A stretch of DNA of 64,000 bases from Elymus sibiricus (GCA_039707655.1 CM077667.1:154050642-154114641); one strand, 5' to 3'. Counted from the first letter of the stretch, positions 31,457 to 44,311 are shown. Notes: a model not told the origin generated them from the letters alone. Made by a program: numbers and translations.

Positions 31457-34146
31457 GAGGAGGCATTGAGAGAATAAACGAACTCCACAAGCATTTCTCT
31501 ATCTTCGGTCATATGATTGGTGCATCCACTATCGATCACCCATTGCGTTCCACCAGAGATATAGTCCTACATGAAACAAATTTTGAGTTTAGGTCCCCAT
31601 TTCGCGATAGGTCCTAGAGAGTTAGCAACAAGGGTCTCAGGAACCCAAATAGTCCATGCATAATCATCATAATTAGTGACAACAAATTTTGCAAAAGTAT
31701 AACCATCCTCTCCTCTCATGAGGACATAGAATGGGTTGTTCTTGCCGGCAAACTCATTGGGAATGACTTTGTCTCAAATGTTCTTGCCATTCACAACTTC
31801 CCTTTTTTTCTTCTCCTTCTCCTTGTGCCCTTCTTGCACAAACACTACCTTTTGTTGAGGAGGAGTAGGACCGATCTTTTTCTTGTTGCTCTTCTTCTTG
31901 TTCTTCTTCCCGTTCTTCTTCACCTTGGAAGAGGGGTCAAACCCAATTCCATTTTTTGCAACACACTCCTTTTGGTTGCTCAAGAGGTCATTGAGGTTCT
32001 TCTCTCCTAGAATACACGACACAAGTCTTTTCTCTATTTGAGCTTTCAACTTTGCATTCTATTCTTGAAGAGTTTTGCAATCATGAGCAAAGTTAGCCGT
32101 AGAAGGTTCATCATTTAAATCAATGTGAGAGACAAAAGTGAGTGCCTTCATGGTAGTAGCCTTAAGTTGAGCATACGACTCGGTGAGGGCAATGAGGTCA
32201 CCTTTGACAACCTTGGAACTCTTCACAATGAACTCATGTTCCTCAACAACTCTAACATGATTGTCTAAGAGATTTTTATTTTTAAGGGAGAGGGCATCTT
32301 TTATTTTAAGATAACCTTGCAAAGCATCATTGGTTTTAACAAACTCAATGTCATGGGAAGACAAGGTTTCCTCAGGAGAGGCTCTCATGGCACTCTCTTC
32401 ATGTAGTTCGTGCTCGAGGAGTTCAAGTCTCTCTTTTTCCTCTATAAGGAGGTTTTCAACATTCTCAATAAAGTCATCATGTTCGGCAAGTGACTTAAGG
32501 AGATTGCTAAAATGAGCACGAGCTTCCCCATGAAGAGTTTTCATGAAAGTCATCAAGTATTCCTCATCATTATCATCACCAAACTCACAATCATCCTCCA
32601 CTATCTCACAAGAATTATTGGGAGTGTGGTTAGCAGATTTAGAAGCTTGGGGGAGTCGAAGAGTCCGGTGGTCAGGGAGGAGGTAGTGTCATGGATGGCA
32701 ATTGTAATCGTGCCCTCTTGGTCATCATCACCGTCATCATCATCATCTCCGGACATGTACTCCTCATGAACAAGCGCCTTGTCATCTTTCCTATGTGTTA
32801 ACTTGGAGAATTTCTTCTTGTTGAACACAAGCTTCTCGGATTTATCTTCACGTCTTTCATACGGACAATCGTGCAGAAAGTGTCATGGGCTATCACAATT
32901 GTAGCACTTTCTTCTCCCAAAGGTTCTTCCTTGAAGATTCTTCCATTTGTTGGCCATGGTACCCGAATATTTCTTGACTAAGAGAGCCAAGTCTTCTGCA
33001 AATTCAATGGCCGCACAAGTAGTGTCATAATCATCCTCACAACTTTCTTCAACCACTTCTTCGTCTTTAGTTGATTGAGCAACCACCTTCTTGGCCCTCA
33101 AATCAAGATTTGTGTTCTTGGTGGATTGAGCAAGTGGAAATGTGTTCTTTGACTTGGTCTTCAAAAGTACATGGGTGGAGAAGGTAAACACGACTCGAGC
33201 CGCGGTCAACTTGTGATAGTCCCCACGTTGATGAATCATCATCACCATGGTATGCTCCGTTAGTACCATTGCATCTATGAACTTGTCCTTAAAGAAATCA
33301 TCATTTGAACATGAGCATCCAAAGGTTCTCAAATTCAACACGAGAGACTTCAACCTTCGGTACACTTCCTCCGTGATCTCACCATCATTCCTCACCAACA
33401 AATTGACCTCTTGCTTGAGCAAGGCCAACCGAGATCTTCGAATTGCTTCATCACCCTCGAGAGCCTCTTCAAGGCAATGGAGTCACTATAGTCATCGGTC
33501 ACGGCAGTGTGCAATATGTTGTGGGCGGTTGCATTGAGTTGATCATCAACCGCTTCCCTTTGGGTGAGATTTGTTGGGTCCTTGGGTTTGAAACCATTGA
33601 CCGCAATCCACCACAATTGCGTAGATGCACTTCGAATGCGAGACTGCATATCTAGCTTCCACTTAGCATACATATTAGCTTTCAAAGGGGGCGGAGGCCC
33701 AACAGGATTAATGCGAGGATGTTGTAAGGGTTGAGGTGAGTAAAAGTGTTCAGTGGCATTGTACCTAGGAACTTGGGTGCGACCCGGAGATGCAAGAGGT
33801 TCCCTTGAGTCATCCGCATCAAAGTCCTCATTTGGAGAAGTGTTTGATGCGGATGTTGATGGCTTTAAGCGTGCATCAATTTCCTCTTTAATCGATGAGC
33901 GAACCTCTTTCAACATTGCGGTTTTGAGGTCTGGCAACGTTGAAAGAATATCCACCGCGGTTAAAGGGGCAACCGGTTTGGGGGGTCACATGAGCATTAG
34001 CTTGAGGTATCACGACCTCGGCCGTGTCGGGAAGAAGGTTTTGACCAATTCCCGCAAGTGGCAGGTTACCTCCCACATTCTCATGATCGTCCATATCCTC
34101 AAAGGTTGTAAAACCTTGTATAAGAGCAGGAGGCTCTGATACCAAT
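31457..34146 (-). pseudogene. E6 Sirevirus-type Copia gag and protease (broken)
   Basis: On the minus strand from the primer site at 34132-34144. A gag starts near 33955-34145 with a UBN2/Copia-type capsid part (33392-33955). A frameshift near 33410 leads to a second part (32883-33428) with a zinc knuckle. The knuckle contains TGA at 32883-32885 between its second Cys and its His. An acidic, coiled-coil Lys/Glu-rich tail follows (32059-32828), then a Lys-rich linker (31774-32049) and the Copia protease motif IDSGCTNHM with DSG codons at 31525-31533. It is cut there by E5. Long gag with coiled coil and the initiator-Met primer site suggest the Sirevirus/Maximus lineage. Reverse transcriptase and integrase are absent. 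Confidence 0.75.
34132..34144 (-). promoter_or_regulatory. E6 primer-binding site
   Basis: The minus strand reads TGGTATCAGAGCC, an exact 13-base complement to the initiator tRNA-Met 3' end, two bases from the LTR end. Confidence 0.88.
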
Positions 34147-34262
34147 TGAAAGGATCAATACGGTCGATTAGAGGGGGGTGAATAGGAGACTAATTTTTTT
34201 AAGCTTGTTTGTTAATTTTAGGGATATGCGGATAAATAGGGTTCATTAGATATGCAACCAGG
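34147..34262 (-). repeat. E6 5' LTR end (truncated)
   Basis: This 116-bp stub of the Sirevirus-type LTR ends in minus orientation with CACCCCCCTCTAATCG and CTTTCA. It is cut at 34263 by the E7 LTR, so E7 inserted into this LTR. CCAGG (34258-34262) would be the left target duplication, but the right one is not in the window. Confidence 0.7.
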
Positions 34263-37200
34263 TGTCACGCCCAAGATGCGGTCCTATCCCTATTAAGGCT
34301 TGTGACCTCGACGGGGATAGAAGCGCATCTCGTCGTTCGCAAGTACAGTAAAACATTGCAATACATGTAGGAAGACATGAGTATATGAGTTGGCTTACAG
34401 TCGCCACAAGTTATCTTACAAGTTCACACAAATTTATTCATACATCATTCAGAAGGCAGGGTCCGGCTACGGACGAAATCAAACGATAAAAGAAGCAATG
34501 TAAAACTGTCTCGCTATCTCAGGATCACCACCACGAAGCTCCCTACTCGTCTGGATAAGTAACATACATACGTCTACTCCCTTCGTCGTACTCCCACTGG
34601 AGCTGAGTCACATCTTTTGGCACGTTCTCATCAACACCTGCACCTGTATTGTTGTAATCTGTGAGCCACAGGGACTCAGCAATCTCATAACCCGGGTACC
34701 GAAACTATGTAAGCCATTGGGTAAGGAATTGGTTAAGTGGTGAGGCTGCAGCAAGCACTAAGCATATATTTGGTGGCTAACTTACGAGAACATGAATGTA
34801 AATATGGTGGCATACGTGAGACGGACGTGAACTAGCATGATCACTAAGTGATCCTGAACACCTACTTACGTCAATCATAACCCCACCGTGTTCTCTCGCG
34901 GTTCATGTTCACGAGCAGAGACAGTCACGGTTACGCACACAGTTGGTGTATTTTATTTGAGTTTACTTCAAGTTAACTATAACCGGGTGTTAAACAAATT
35001 TTCCAAGTTGCCACGTAACCGCGGGCACCACTTTCCGAAAAGATTAAACCCTGCAGGGGTGCTCCAACTCATCCATCACAAACTAACCACACGCCGCGAG
35101 AATAACCTCGATCACGAATCTCGTGATCTTCCTAGGCAATTCCACTGGAAAACCGCAACCTCGAGATAGCCCGAAGAAAAACCAGAATTCCTTGCGCAAG
35201 ACATTTGAGAAAGGTAAAACAGGTCCAGCAAGACCTCCCGGTGAGCCAGATCCACTTCTAGAGCCGTGCGCTCTCTATCAACGGGCATCATCCGTCTATG
35301 TGAAGTGGACGGTTGCCTAAAAATGCCTCGAGTTGCCCCGAGGTGGCACCGCCGACTGCTAGGTAGGTGGACCAACACTCATGAGGAGCACTGGCCCGGG
35401 GGGGTTGATTAATTATCCACGGGGTAGCTATGCCCTATGCAATTTTATTAAGTTGTTTAGCAAATGTAGTACCAATGTTGGGTCTTGCCAGACAAGTTTT
35501 AATCTAAAACGAATGGTCAATGGGGTCCCCATAACAACCCCGAGCATGTTAGGAGCGCAAAATATGGAATATAACACCGGTACTCGGAACTAGTGCGGCA
35601 AAAGCGGAACAAAACACTGAGCAAAAGGCCAAGCCTTCCACCGTTGCCAGATATATATGTGCATTAATTTAAATAACAATAGATAGAGTGATATAAACAA
35701 AATCCATGTTGACACATGGAAAGCTTGCACCTGCAACTAGCAACGCTATAAGATAAGGGCTGAGCAGCGGTAACATAGCCAATCCATGTTTGCTAGGTAG
35801 TGGAGGGGGGGTTAGAGGCTTTCATGGCAATTTGGGAGGCTGACAGTTTAAGTGGTAGGTAATGGAGAGTTTAACGGTAAATGCGAGACATCTAGCAAGG
35901 AAAAAATAGTGTCGGGATCCGGGTATGATCATCTTGCCTGTTTGTTCTTCAGAGGGACAAAGAGCTGGGTCCTCATAGTTGTACTCTCCGGGATCCTCGT
36001 ACTCAGGCTCGACACTCGCGTCTACCCAAAGAGAACAGCACCAAATAAACATACAAACAAGGTGCAATGCACAAACAAGATGATGCATGATCCAATTGAA
36101 GTATTTAACATGGCAACCCTAAGCTAGTCATGTTACTCATGCACTTATTTAAGTTCTTTAGTATTCTGGACAGAACCTCAAGTTAAGTTATTTGAACATG
36201 CATGATCATGGCAAATATGAATGCTTCACGCAAAAACGATGCAAATGCATATGTAGAACGTTGCAAACGGGGTAACGAAGCTCACGGTACACTCACGGCA
36301 AGGTACGAACCTTAGCGGAGACAAAACACAAGAGAGGGAGGCCATGGGCTATTCCTTGGTATTCCAAGGATGCCACTGCATAGGAAATGAAAATCTAGCA
36401 AGAATAGAGCTAAATATCAAGCAAAACAATGGAGTATAACTTCCACAAGTCACGAAACACTCAAACACACAATCTGTCCACAAACAGCAACATGGCATCT
36501 TGCAACTCACATAACAGGAGCTACATCAAGTTTCAAATCACAATCATGGCATGTACAGAAACTATACAGCATGCTTAACAATTCATCCATCTACACAAAC
36601 TTGAAAGGAAGCATGGCTCAATAGCAATGAAGCTCACAAGATGGCATGTTGAAACAGATTTTAGGGACTTAGTGAAACTTAACAGGTCTATAGAGGGCAA
36701 CATCTACAACAAAACACTAGCACTGAGCATGAGATAGAACACAACATATCACTTGGTAGCATCCTCTAAACATGGCATAGAAATAACAACAGATTCTCAG
36801 ACTTAGACAAATTAGCAAGGCAAAACTGGACACATGTTAACAGAATAGCAACTTGACAACAGGTTTAAACTATGATGCAAAGGCTTAATTCTCAAGTTCT
36901 TAGCACAATTCAATAGAGGATGAAGAGCACAACAAAACATGTCATGGACCCAAACTCAAAGGAACACTACATTCATGGGAACCATCCTCTAAACATAGCA
37001 AGAAAATAACAGCTTCTAACACAGCAAAATTTGAGACATGAAACCGGTGTTATTTTCTTAGCATGTTAACAGCAAGAAACCCACTTATCCACAAACTTAT
37101 CATGCCAAACAAAACTACCAGGGCCTAGTGCCCACAGAACACTAGCATAATCATGTTGACAAGTCTCCCAAAAGATGCTTAGATTAAATCATGTGAAAAT

Positions 37201-37554
37201 GACAAAATGACATGTTGGGACAAAAATGACATTTTGCAAACTTGCTCAAATATCCAAACAAAGTGCACCATTGGATTCCTTGGGAAATTCTACCCCAAAA
37301 TCATATATCACACTCATATGTTTAGTTTGATAAAATGCCCAACATGCAATTCGAAAAACACACACATGCACTTATAAGTCACTTATTGCACCATTTGGAC
37401 ATTTACTAAAATGGCAGTGGCCTGAATTGGCAAGTTACGAGGAATGGAAATAACAGAGAAAGATAAGAAAAACAAATACCAGGGGGGGTCCCACTGATCA
37501 TACTCACCAGCCCCCCTGAGGATGACAAGTGGGGCCAGGTCCCACTGTCAGGGC

Positions 37555-37665
37555 CTCACACACACACATGCCACACACACAGCACAATGCGCAGAACACA
37601 CAGGATCACCACGTAGCCACACGGGATCACACACACACAGAGCCACAGAGATACACACACGCACA
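37555..37665. repeat. CA-rich low-complexity tract in E7a LTR
   Basis: Several short (CA)n runs interrupted by GCC and GAT. A matching tract is at about 56391-56500 in E7b. Confidence 0.8.
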
Positions 37666-37668
37666 GTG

Positions 37669-37749
37669 CCATGAAAAAAAATAAAAGGGCAGGGGGGATT
37701 CGAACCCCTGACCTCTCGGTCCTCCCCCTGAGTCGATGCCACTATGCTA
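37669..37749 (-). ncRNA. tRNA-like Pol III unit within the E7a LTR
   Basis: The minus strand shows an A box TAGCATAGTGG (37739-37749), a B box GGTTCGAATCC (37696-37706), and T-runs just beyond (37669-37685). These match Pol III type-2 consensus (TRGYNNANNNG and RGTTCRANNCC) plus a terminator. The T-arm and D-arm can fold. The acceptor stem and anticodon arm do not pair properly, so it is not a working tRNA. It is on the same strand as LTR transcription. Confidence 0.55.
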
Positions 37750-38410
37750 CCGAGCCGGCTACTGAACAGAGAGGGGGATCTACGCAACAAATAAAAACAC
37801 CAACGCATCCCCTCTGACCGGCGATAGCGACACGACGGCGATCAAATTCGCGGCGAAACGACGGCATTGGAAGACAGCGGGCACTGGCGGAGGTTGCGAG
37901 CACGAAGGCGAACCCATTTCCGCACCCAACTCTAACTTAACGCGGCGGCAGCGAGGAGCTCGAGCACGAGCTTGCGCTCGGCTCGACAATGGTGACGACG
38001 GCGAATCGGGGAACGGGACACGACTAAGCGGGCTACGCGCGAGACAAAGAGATGGGAAGGAGACGGATATGCTCACTGCGGGGCTGATCGAGGTCGCGGC
38101 GAGGCGGAGACGACGGGTTGGCGCAGCCTGACGGAGCGGAGGAAGGCGACGAAGGGGACGACGGGTCGACAGCGAATGGAGGGGGATCTTCGCCTCCTAG
38201 CTCCGGGAATGGGTCGATGAAGGTCCCGGGTTCCCTCTGGACTCCATGGACGAAGCGGAGGAAGACCCGGAGGCAAACGACGCGACGACGACGACGGCGC
38301 GCCTCTGCTTCTCTCTGACGAAACTGAACCTCTCTCCCCCTCTTTTCAGCAGAAATAGGAGGAAGAAGGGGAAGGGAAGAAGGTGGCGGCGGCGCGGAGG
38401 AGAAGGGGGG

Positions 38411-38450
38411 AAACCCTAGGGAGAGGGCACGGACGCCGAGGTTTAATAGG
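38411..38450 (-). promoter_or_regulatory. Probable E7a LTR core promoter
   Basis: The minus strand has CCTATTAAAC (38441-38450) followed about 25 bp downstream by CCCTAGGGTTT, a telomere-box-like motif common near plant transcription starts. In copy E7b the TATA position reads CAATAAAAC, so it has drifted. Confidence 0.45.
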
Positions 38451-39277
38451 GCGGGCGCTGGGCGTCGTGGCTGCCACGGCGGCCATGTCCTCGCACTCAG
38501 CTCAGACGCTGTGAGAGGGAGGTGGAAAGGAGGAGGAAGAAAAGCGAGGAGGAGGACGCCGACAGGCGGGTCCGGCTCGGGCCACGCTGGAAAGGAGAGC
38601 GCGCGCGGGAGCTAGCTGGGCCGCGGGAGGGAAGGAAGGAAGGAGGCCCAGGTGGGCCGGCTCTCTCTCTCGGCGAAAACAAAACGCAGGGCCTTTCCTA
38701 TTTAAATAAAACAACACAAGAGAAAATAACCCAGGCAAGTTTTGAAAAGGAATTGGGAGGAAGAAAAATAAGTTTTGGAATCAGAAAAACATGCTCTATT
38801 TAACAAAAATGGAGACGGCATTTTTAGAGCAACAAAATAAATGCCTAATTTAAAACAAATAGCAATCTGTTTTGGAGAATGAGGATGCATGGGTCTCAAA
38901 CATGATTAGGAGCTGGCTTAGAATTCATACTGGAATATTTGGAAGATGTCCAACATTTTTAATATAGGAAAACAAGTAAAATATTAACATGTGGCATTTG
39001 AATAGAGAGAGGAATGGCATAGTCTTTTATATGGAAATGGAGGAGAATTCAAACCAAAGCATCACATGCATCCACTTCACAACACACACACTCACATCAA
39101 CAACACCACTCCACAATCATGGCAGAAAATATGATGCACTTGATGTTATGAATATGATGCCATGATGCATGAAATGACAAGAGGCAAAGTTGATATTCCA
39201 ACTCATGATAGCATTCATAGAGGGTTCACACATGGAAATATATTACAAATGCAAAGGAATGCTCTTGGGCTGTTACA

Positions 39278-40465
39278 ACTCTCGCCCACTACATGAGGAT
39301 CTCGTCCCGAGATCTAGGAACGGAAGAATTCGAGAAATTCGGAACGGAGATGGTCCTCTCATTCCCAAGTGGCTTCTTTGCCGGAGTGATGCGACCACTT
39401 CACCTTTAGAAACTTGATTGACTTGTTGCGAGTCTTACGCTCAGTTTCTTCAAGGATAGCAACTGGATGCTCATGATAGGATAGGTCTTCTTGGAGATCA
39501 ATTTCTTGGAGATAAACGGTGCGCTCGGGAGTCTTGAAACACTTCCAGAGCTGAGAGACATGAAACACATCATGCACATTTGAGAAATTTAGAGGAAGCT
39601 CGAGTTGGTAGGCAAGGTCACCCCTCTTGCCCACAACCTTGAAAGGACCCACAAAGTGTGGAGCAAGCTTTCCTTTGATGCTAAAGCGTTGCGTGCCTTT
39701 CATGGGAGACACTCGGAGATAGACAAAATCATCGACCTGGAAGGTCATGTCACGATGCTTGCAATCATAATAGCTCTTCTGGCGGGACTGAGCTGCTTTG
39801 AGATTTGCACGAATGACACGGCACATTTCTTCTGCTTCAGAGATCATGTCATTACTAAGAATTTGACGCTCACCGGTTTCAGACCAATTGAGCGGGGTGC
39901 GGCACTTTCTGCCATAGAGAATCTCCAAAGGAGCTTTGGCGGAACTTGCTTGGAAGATATTGTTGAACGAGAACTCAGCAAACGGGAGACAATCTTCCCA
40001 CTTCATGCCAAAAGAAATCACACAAGCTCTGAGCATATCTTCGAGGATTTTATTGACTCTCTCAACTTGACCACTAGTCTGAGGATGGAAAGCTGTGCTG
40101 AAACGGAGATTAGTCCCCATTGCAGTCTGGAAGGAATCCCAAAACTTGGAAGTGAAGATGCTTCCACGATCTGAGGATATTAGCTTAGGGACATCGTGCA
40201 AAGAAACTATCCTTGACGTGTACAACTCTGCTAGCTGAGCTGCCGAGATAGATTCTTTGACCGGAAGGAAGTGGGCAACTTTGGTGAGCTTGTCGATGAC
40301 CACGAAGATGGCATCGTTTCCTCTCTTGGACTTAGGAAACCCAGTGACGAAATCCATTTCAACATGATCGAATTTCCACTCTGGGATAGGCAAAGGCTGA
40401 AGGAGGCCTGCTGGACGTCGATGTTCCGCCTTCACTTTGCGATAAACATCACACTTGTTCACAAA
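39278..40465 (-). pseudogene. E7a integrase with chromodomain
   Basis: The open frame 39359-40462 holds most of the integrase. The catalytic Asp, Asp and Glu are all present (MDFVTGFP; SSDRGSIFTS with Asp codon at 40169-40171; SGQVERVNK). A chromodomain (FLKVKWSHHSGKEATWE) is at the C-terminus. The zinc finger's last Cys is Tyr (CDVYRK). TAG at 40466-40468 cuts it from RNase H; copy E7b has CAG there. A TGA follows the chromodomain core at about 39356. Confidence 0.88.
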
Positions 40466-42550
40466 CTAAGCAATCTCACGTTTCATACGAGTCCACCAGA
40501 AGGTTTGCTTGAGGTCTTGATACATCTTGGAACTGCCTGGATGAATTGAGAGGAGGGAATTATGTGCTTCATCCATGATAACCTTCCTGAGATCACCTTT
40601 CGGAACCACCAGACGGTCCTCGAAAAACAAGGTATCTTTGTCATCAACACGGAAGCAATTATACTTTGGAATGCTCTTGGCCACACCTTTCTTCACTTTC
40701 TTCACCATAGCATCAAGAAGCTGGGCTTGGTGAATCTGATCTTCGAGAGTCGGAGAGACTTGAAGATTGGCCAGAAAACCTTGAGGAACAATTTGGAGAT
40801 TGAGCTTGCGGAATGCTTCACAAAGCTCGGGTTGAAGAGGCTTGAGAATAAGACTGTTGCGGTACGCCTTTCTGCTCAGCGCGTCTGCAATGACATTTGC
40901 TTTTCCCGGAGTATATTCAATGCTTGGATTGAAGTCCTCGATCATTTCCACCCAACGTGACTGCCGGAGATTGAGATTGGGTTGGGTGAAAATATACTTC
41001 AAGCCCTTGTGGTCAGTGAACACCTCAACTGGTCTCCCCAACAATAGATGTCTCCACGTCATCAGAGCATGCACAACTGCCGCCAGCTCAAGATCATGAG
41101 TGGGGTAGTTCTTCTCGCTAGGCTTCAGCTACCGCGAGGTATAAGCCACAACTTTCTTATCTTGCATGAGAACGCCACCGAGACCTTGGAGAGAAGCATC
41201 ACAAAATACTTGGAAAGGCTTGGATTGCTTGGTAGGAACAAGAACTGGAGCAGAAGTCAGTTTCTGTTTGAGTGTATTGAACGCCACATCACACTCAGGA
41301 GACCACACAAACTTGACATTCTTCTGAAGGATGTTGGACAGAGGCTTAGCAATTTGAGAGAAGTTCTCGACGAATCTTCTGCAATAGCTTGCAAGGCTGA
41401 GGAAGCTACGAAGCTGCTTCACATTCTGAGGAGGCTCCCACTTCACAATTGCCTCAACTTTCTCAGGGTGCTCTTTAATGCCCTCGGCAGAGATGACATG
41501 CCCAAGGTACACCACTTCATTGAGCCAAAACTCACACTTCGAGAACTTAGCATAAAACCGATGTTCCCTTAGCTTGTCAAGCACAAGCCTGAGATGCTCT
41601 GCATGCTCTTCTTTAGTCTCCGAGAACACGAGAATATCATCCAAATACACCAAGACGAACTCATTCTTGAAAGGAGAGAATATGAAGTTCATCATTCTGG
41701 AGAAGGTTGGAGGCACATTTGCTAGACCAAAAGACATGACGGTGTACTCGTAAGAGCCAAAACTCGTCCTAAAAGTAGTCTTTGGGATATCTTCTTCACG
41801 AATGCGGATTTGATGATAGCCCATACGGAGATCTAACTTCGAGAAAACCTTGGCACCTTTCAAGTGCTCAAACAACTCATTGATGTTGGGAAGTGGATAC
41901 TTGTTCCTGATTGTCTTCTTATTCAATGGACGGTAATCCACACATAGCCGGTCCGTGCCATCCTTCTTCTTGACAAACAGAACACCACAACCCCAAGGTG
42001 AAGAACTTGGTCTGATCAGACCCAGACGCTCTTGTTCATCTAGCTGTTTCTTCAATTCTTTCAGCTCTTCGGGGACAAGCTTATAAGGACGCTTGCACAC
42101 CGGTTCAGTTCCAGGCTCGAGTTCAATCACAAACTCCACTGGCCTGTGAGGAGGCATTCCTGGCAACTCTTCTGGAAAGACATCTTCATACTCCGAGACA
42201 ACGGGAATTTGAGAAATGGCAGAAATTTCACCCTTCTCATTGAGAGAAAATAGACGAATCGTGTCATCGCGAGCAGCGAAAATGATCACATCTTCAGAAG
42301 GATGAGTCAATTGGACTTCTTTAGCTTTGCAATCGACATAAGCCTTGTTCATCGCCAGAAAATCCATGCCAAGAATAAGATTAATATCGGAATTACCGAG
42401 AACAATTGGAGAGGCCAGAAAAGAATAATTGCCCATCTTGATAGAAACATTCGGAACCACCAAACGAGAATTCATCACTTTGCCGGGAGAAACAATTGAT
42501 AGAGGCTTGGACAAATTAATGGGACACAAATCATGCTTCTCGGTGAACGG
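40466..42550 (-). pseudogene. E7a reverse transcriptase and RNase H
   Basis: The 41129-42529 part holds the protease tail (LILGMDF), the [10 protein letters not shown] linker, reverse transcriptase with [11 protein letters not shown] and the YLDD polymerase site at 41636-41647, and the start of RNase H ([10 protein letters not shown]). A TAG at 41129-41131 interrupts RNase H; copy E7b has CAG. The remainder (40469-41128) has [22 protein letters not shown] and ADALSRK. Apart from that stop the polymerase is intact and it is the best-preserved pol in the window. Confidence 0.9.
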
Positions 42551-43771
42551 CTATGAAATGAATGAATGCGATGCACCAGTATCAAACAAAACTTTTGTAG
42601 GAATAGAATTAACCAAGAGATTACCCATTATCACTTGAGAAGAATCCTCTGCTTCAGCTGCATTAACCATGTTCACTCTTGCTGACTTGGGATTATGCTT
42701 CACCATAGCACTGCCTGGGGGCCTAATTGGAGGAGGAGGCGGGAGACGCCGCTGGTTGTTGCACTTGTTGGAGTAATGGCCCTTCTGACCACACTTGTGA
42801 CAAGTAACCTCTGAGAGCGGACGGAAGTTGCCTGGAGGAGGAGCATTTGCTGACTTGGGAGCCTGAGGCCTCTGCTGAAAACCTGAGTTGGGTGGGTGGG
42901 AAGGACCACGATCACTGTGCTGCCTCTGCTGCTGAGGGGGAAGAAACGGAGGAGGAGGAGGAACCCAATACTTCTGCTGCTTAGGAACAATCTGAGAGCT
43001 GGAAGAAGAAGAGTTGGTGTCTCTGAATCGCTTCCTGGAATTCTCCAACCTGCGCTGAGTTGCCTCGACCTTTAGAGCCATGTTGTAGAACTGATCAAAC
43101 TCACGAGGCTCTTGCAGGACTACGCCCGGCTGAAGTTCATCCTTGAGACCACCTCTGAACTGGTAAATCATAGACTTCTCATCGGGAACATCTTGCTTAG
43201 CATAGCGGGCCAGATTCTGGAAGTTGATGTTATACTGATAGACATACTTGCTTCCTTGCTTCAAATTCCTGAACTTCTCACGCATCTCCTCGACAAAGCT
43301 CGTCGGGATATGATGAGCTCTGAAGTCACGACAGAAGTCATCCCAGCTGATTGCACGATCACCTCTGGAATCCTTGTACTGCTGCCACCAATCTCCTGCC
43401 TGACCCTTGAGCTGGAAAGTCAGAAACTTGACATAGTCCGTAGGTCTGACATTGATGCACTCAAAATGCTTGTTCATGTCACGGAGCCAATCGTCTGCAT
43501 CGAGAGGCTGCTCACAACAGGTGAAGGACTTGGGCTGATTTGCGAGGAACTAGTTCAGAGTTGCGAACTGAGGCTGATTCTGAAAATTCCCTTGATAACC
43601 TTGTTGTCCTTGCTCTCTTTCCTGCAACAACCTGAGCAACATCTGAGTGTTCGCATTGGTTGCGGCCATCACTACTTGCCATGCCTCCGGAGGTGGAGGT
43701 GGTGGTGGGGGTGGTGGAGGATCAGATAGCTCCCCCTCACGACCTGGGTTCCCACGAGTTGCCGGAGCCAT
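42551..43771 (-). pseudogene. E7a gag and protease N-terminal part
   Basis: ATG at 43769-43771 (minus strand). A Pro-run encoded by a GGT/GGA microsatellite (about 43690-43730) lies in the N-terminus. The capsid core has FQLKGQAGDWW and FRAHHIPTSF, followed by a CCHC knuckle (CHKCGQKGHYSNKC, 42761-42802) and the protease DTGASHSF with Asp codon at 42581-42583. TAG at 43550-43552 interrupts gag; copy E7b has CAG. TAG at 42551-42553 after the protease motif is shared by both copies and so predates the duplication. Confidence 0.88.
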
Positions 43772-43810
43772 CCTGAAGATGGACAGAATAATCAGCAAAC
43801 CATTGATAAG

Positions 43811-43813
43811 ATG
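43811..43813. repeat. Target-site duplication of E8a, left copy
   Basis: ATG precedes the CACTA terminus and is repeated at 54214-54216 directly after the other terminus. Three-base duplications are standard for CACTA elements. Confidence 0.88.
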
Positions 43814-44060
43814 CACTACTAGGAGAAACCCTACTAGTAGCGCTTGAAAAACCTATAGCAGTAGTGCTGGGTCTAGCGCTACTGCTAACGCGCTACAGCT
43901 AAGTTGTAGCAGTAGTGCTGGTTGGTGCAGCGCTACTGCTAAGTCTGGTTAGTAGTAGCGCTGCACTAACCAGCGCTACTTCTACAACTTAGCTGTAGCG
44001 CTGTGGAAAGGCAAGCGCTGCTGCTAGATGCCTTCCAGCGCTGCTGCTAGTATTCCCGCT
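43814..44060. repeat. E8a left terminal and subterminal repeats
   Basis: The terminal repeat is followed by about ten copies of AGTAGCGCTGG-like and CCAGCGCTACT-like motifs in both orientations. In En/Spm elements such motifs are bound by the element's DNA-binding protein. E8b has one extra motif unit here (around 62840-62855). Confidence 0.85.
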
Positions 44061-44311
44061 TTCACAGATTCATACCCCCTCTACGTATTCGTGATGTATT
44101 TATACAGGCTCTATACATTAGTTTCATCAGATCACAATAAACATACACTATTATCATCATATCATACACATACAGTAGTCTCGTCATACCATCATCATCA
44201 TCATTCAACACAAAATATCATCACATCTCGAAAATAGCGATACACAAGTCATGTCATGTCTCGAATAAGTGCAACTGCATGGTCATGGCACACACACAAG
44301 TTTCATCATCT

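Larger units (their letters stand above)
34263..39277 (-). repeat. E7a 3' LTR (Tekay-like chromovirus), 5.0 kb
   Basis: The LTR in minus orientation starts TGTAACAGCCC (ending at 39277) and ends GGCGTGACA (34263). It carries a TATA-like box with a telomere-box motif (near 38411-38450), a GC-rich block (37780-38690), a CA-rich tract (37555-37665) and a tRNA-like Pol III unit (37669-37749). Open frames inside the GC-rich block have no domain. The part from 36064 to 39277 is repeated at 54812-58111. Confidence 0.88.
39278..43771 (-). mobile_element. E7a Tekay-like chromovirus, internal coding region
   Basis: The minus-strand polyprotein runs gag (right) to chromodomain (left) between the CACTA insertion site and the 3' LTR. 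All parts are in order and nearly one frame; the breaks are mostly single TAG stops. The gag start is 43 bp from the CACTA edge at 43814. A second copy is at 58112-62587. Confidence 0.9.

Noticed and set aside
37669..37760. Functional tRNA gene
   Set aside because: A and B boxes fit, but acceptor and anticodon stems do not pair and the anticodon loop is the wrong size. Kept only as a tRNA-like Pol III unit.
43830..44050. Regularly repeated short motifs that could suggest a CRISPR-like array
   Set aside because: The motifs are in both orientations, spacing is irregular, and they sit at a CACTA terminus. They are transposon subterminal repeats in a plant genome.
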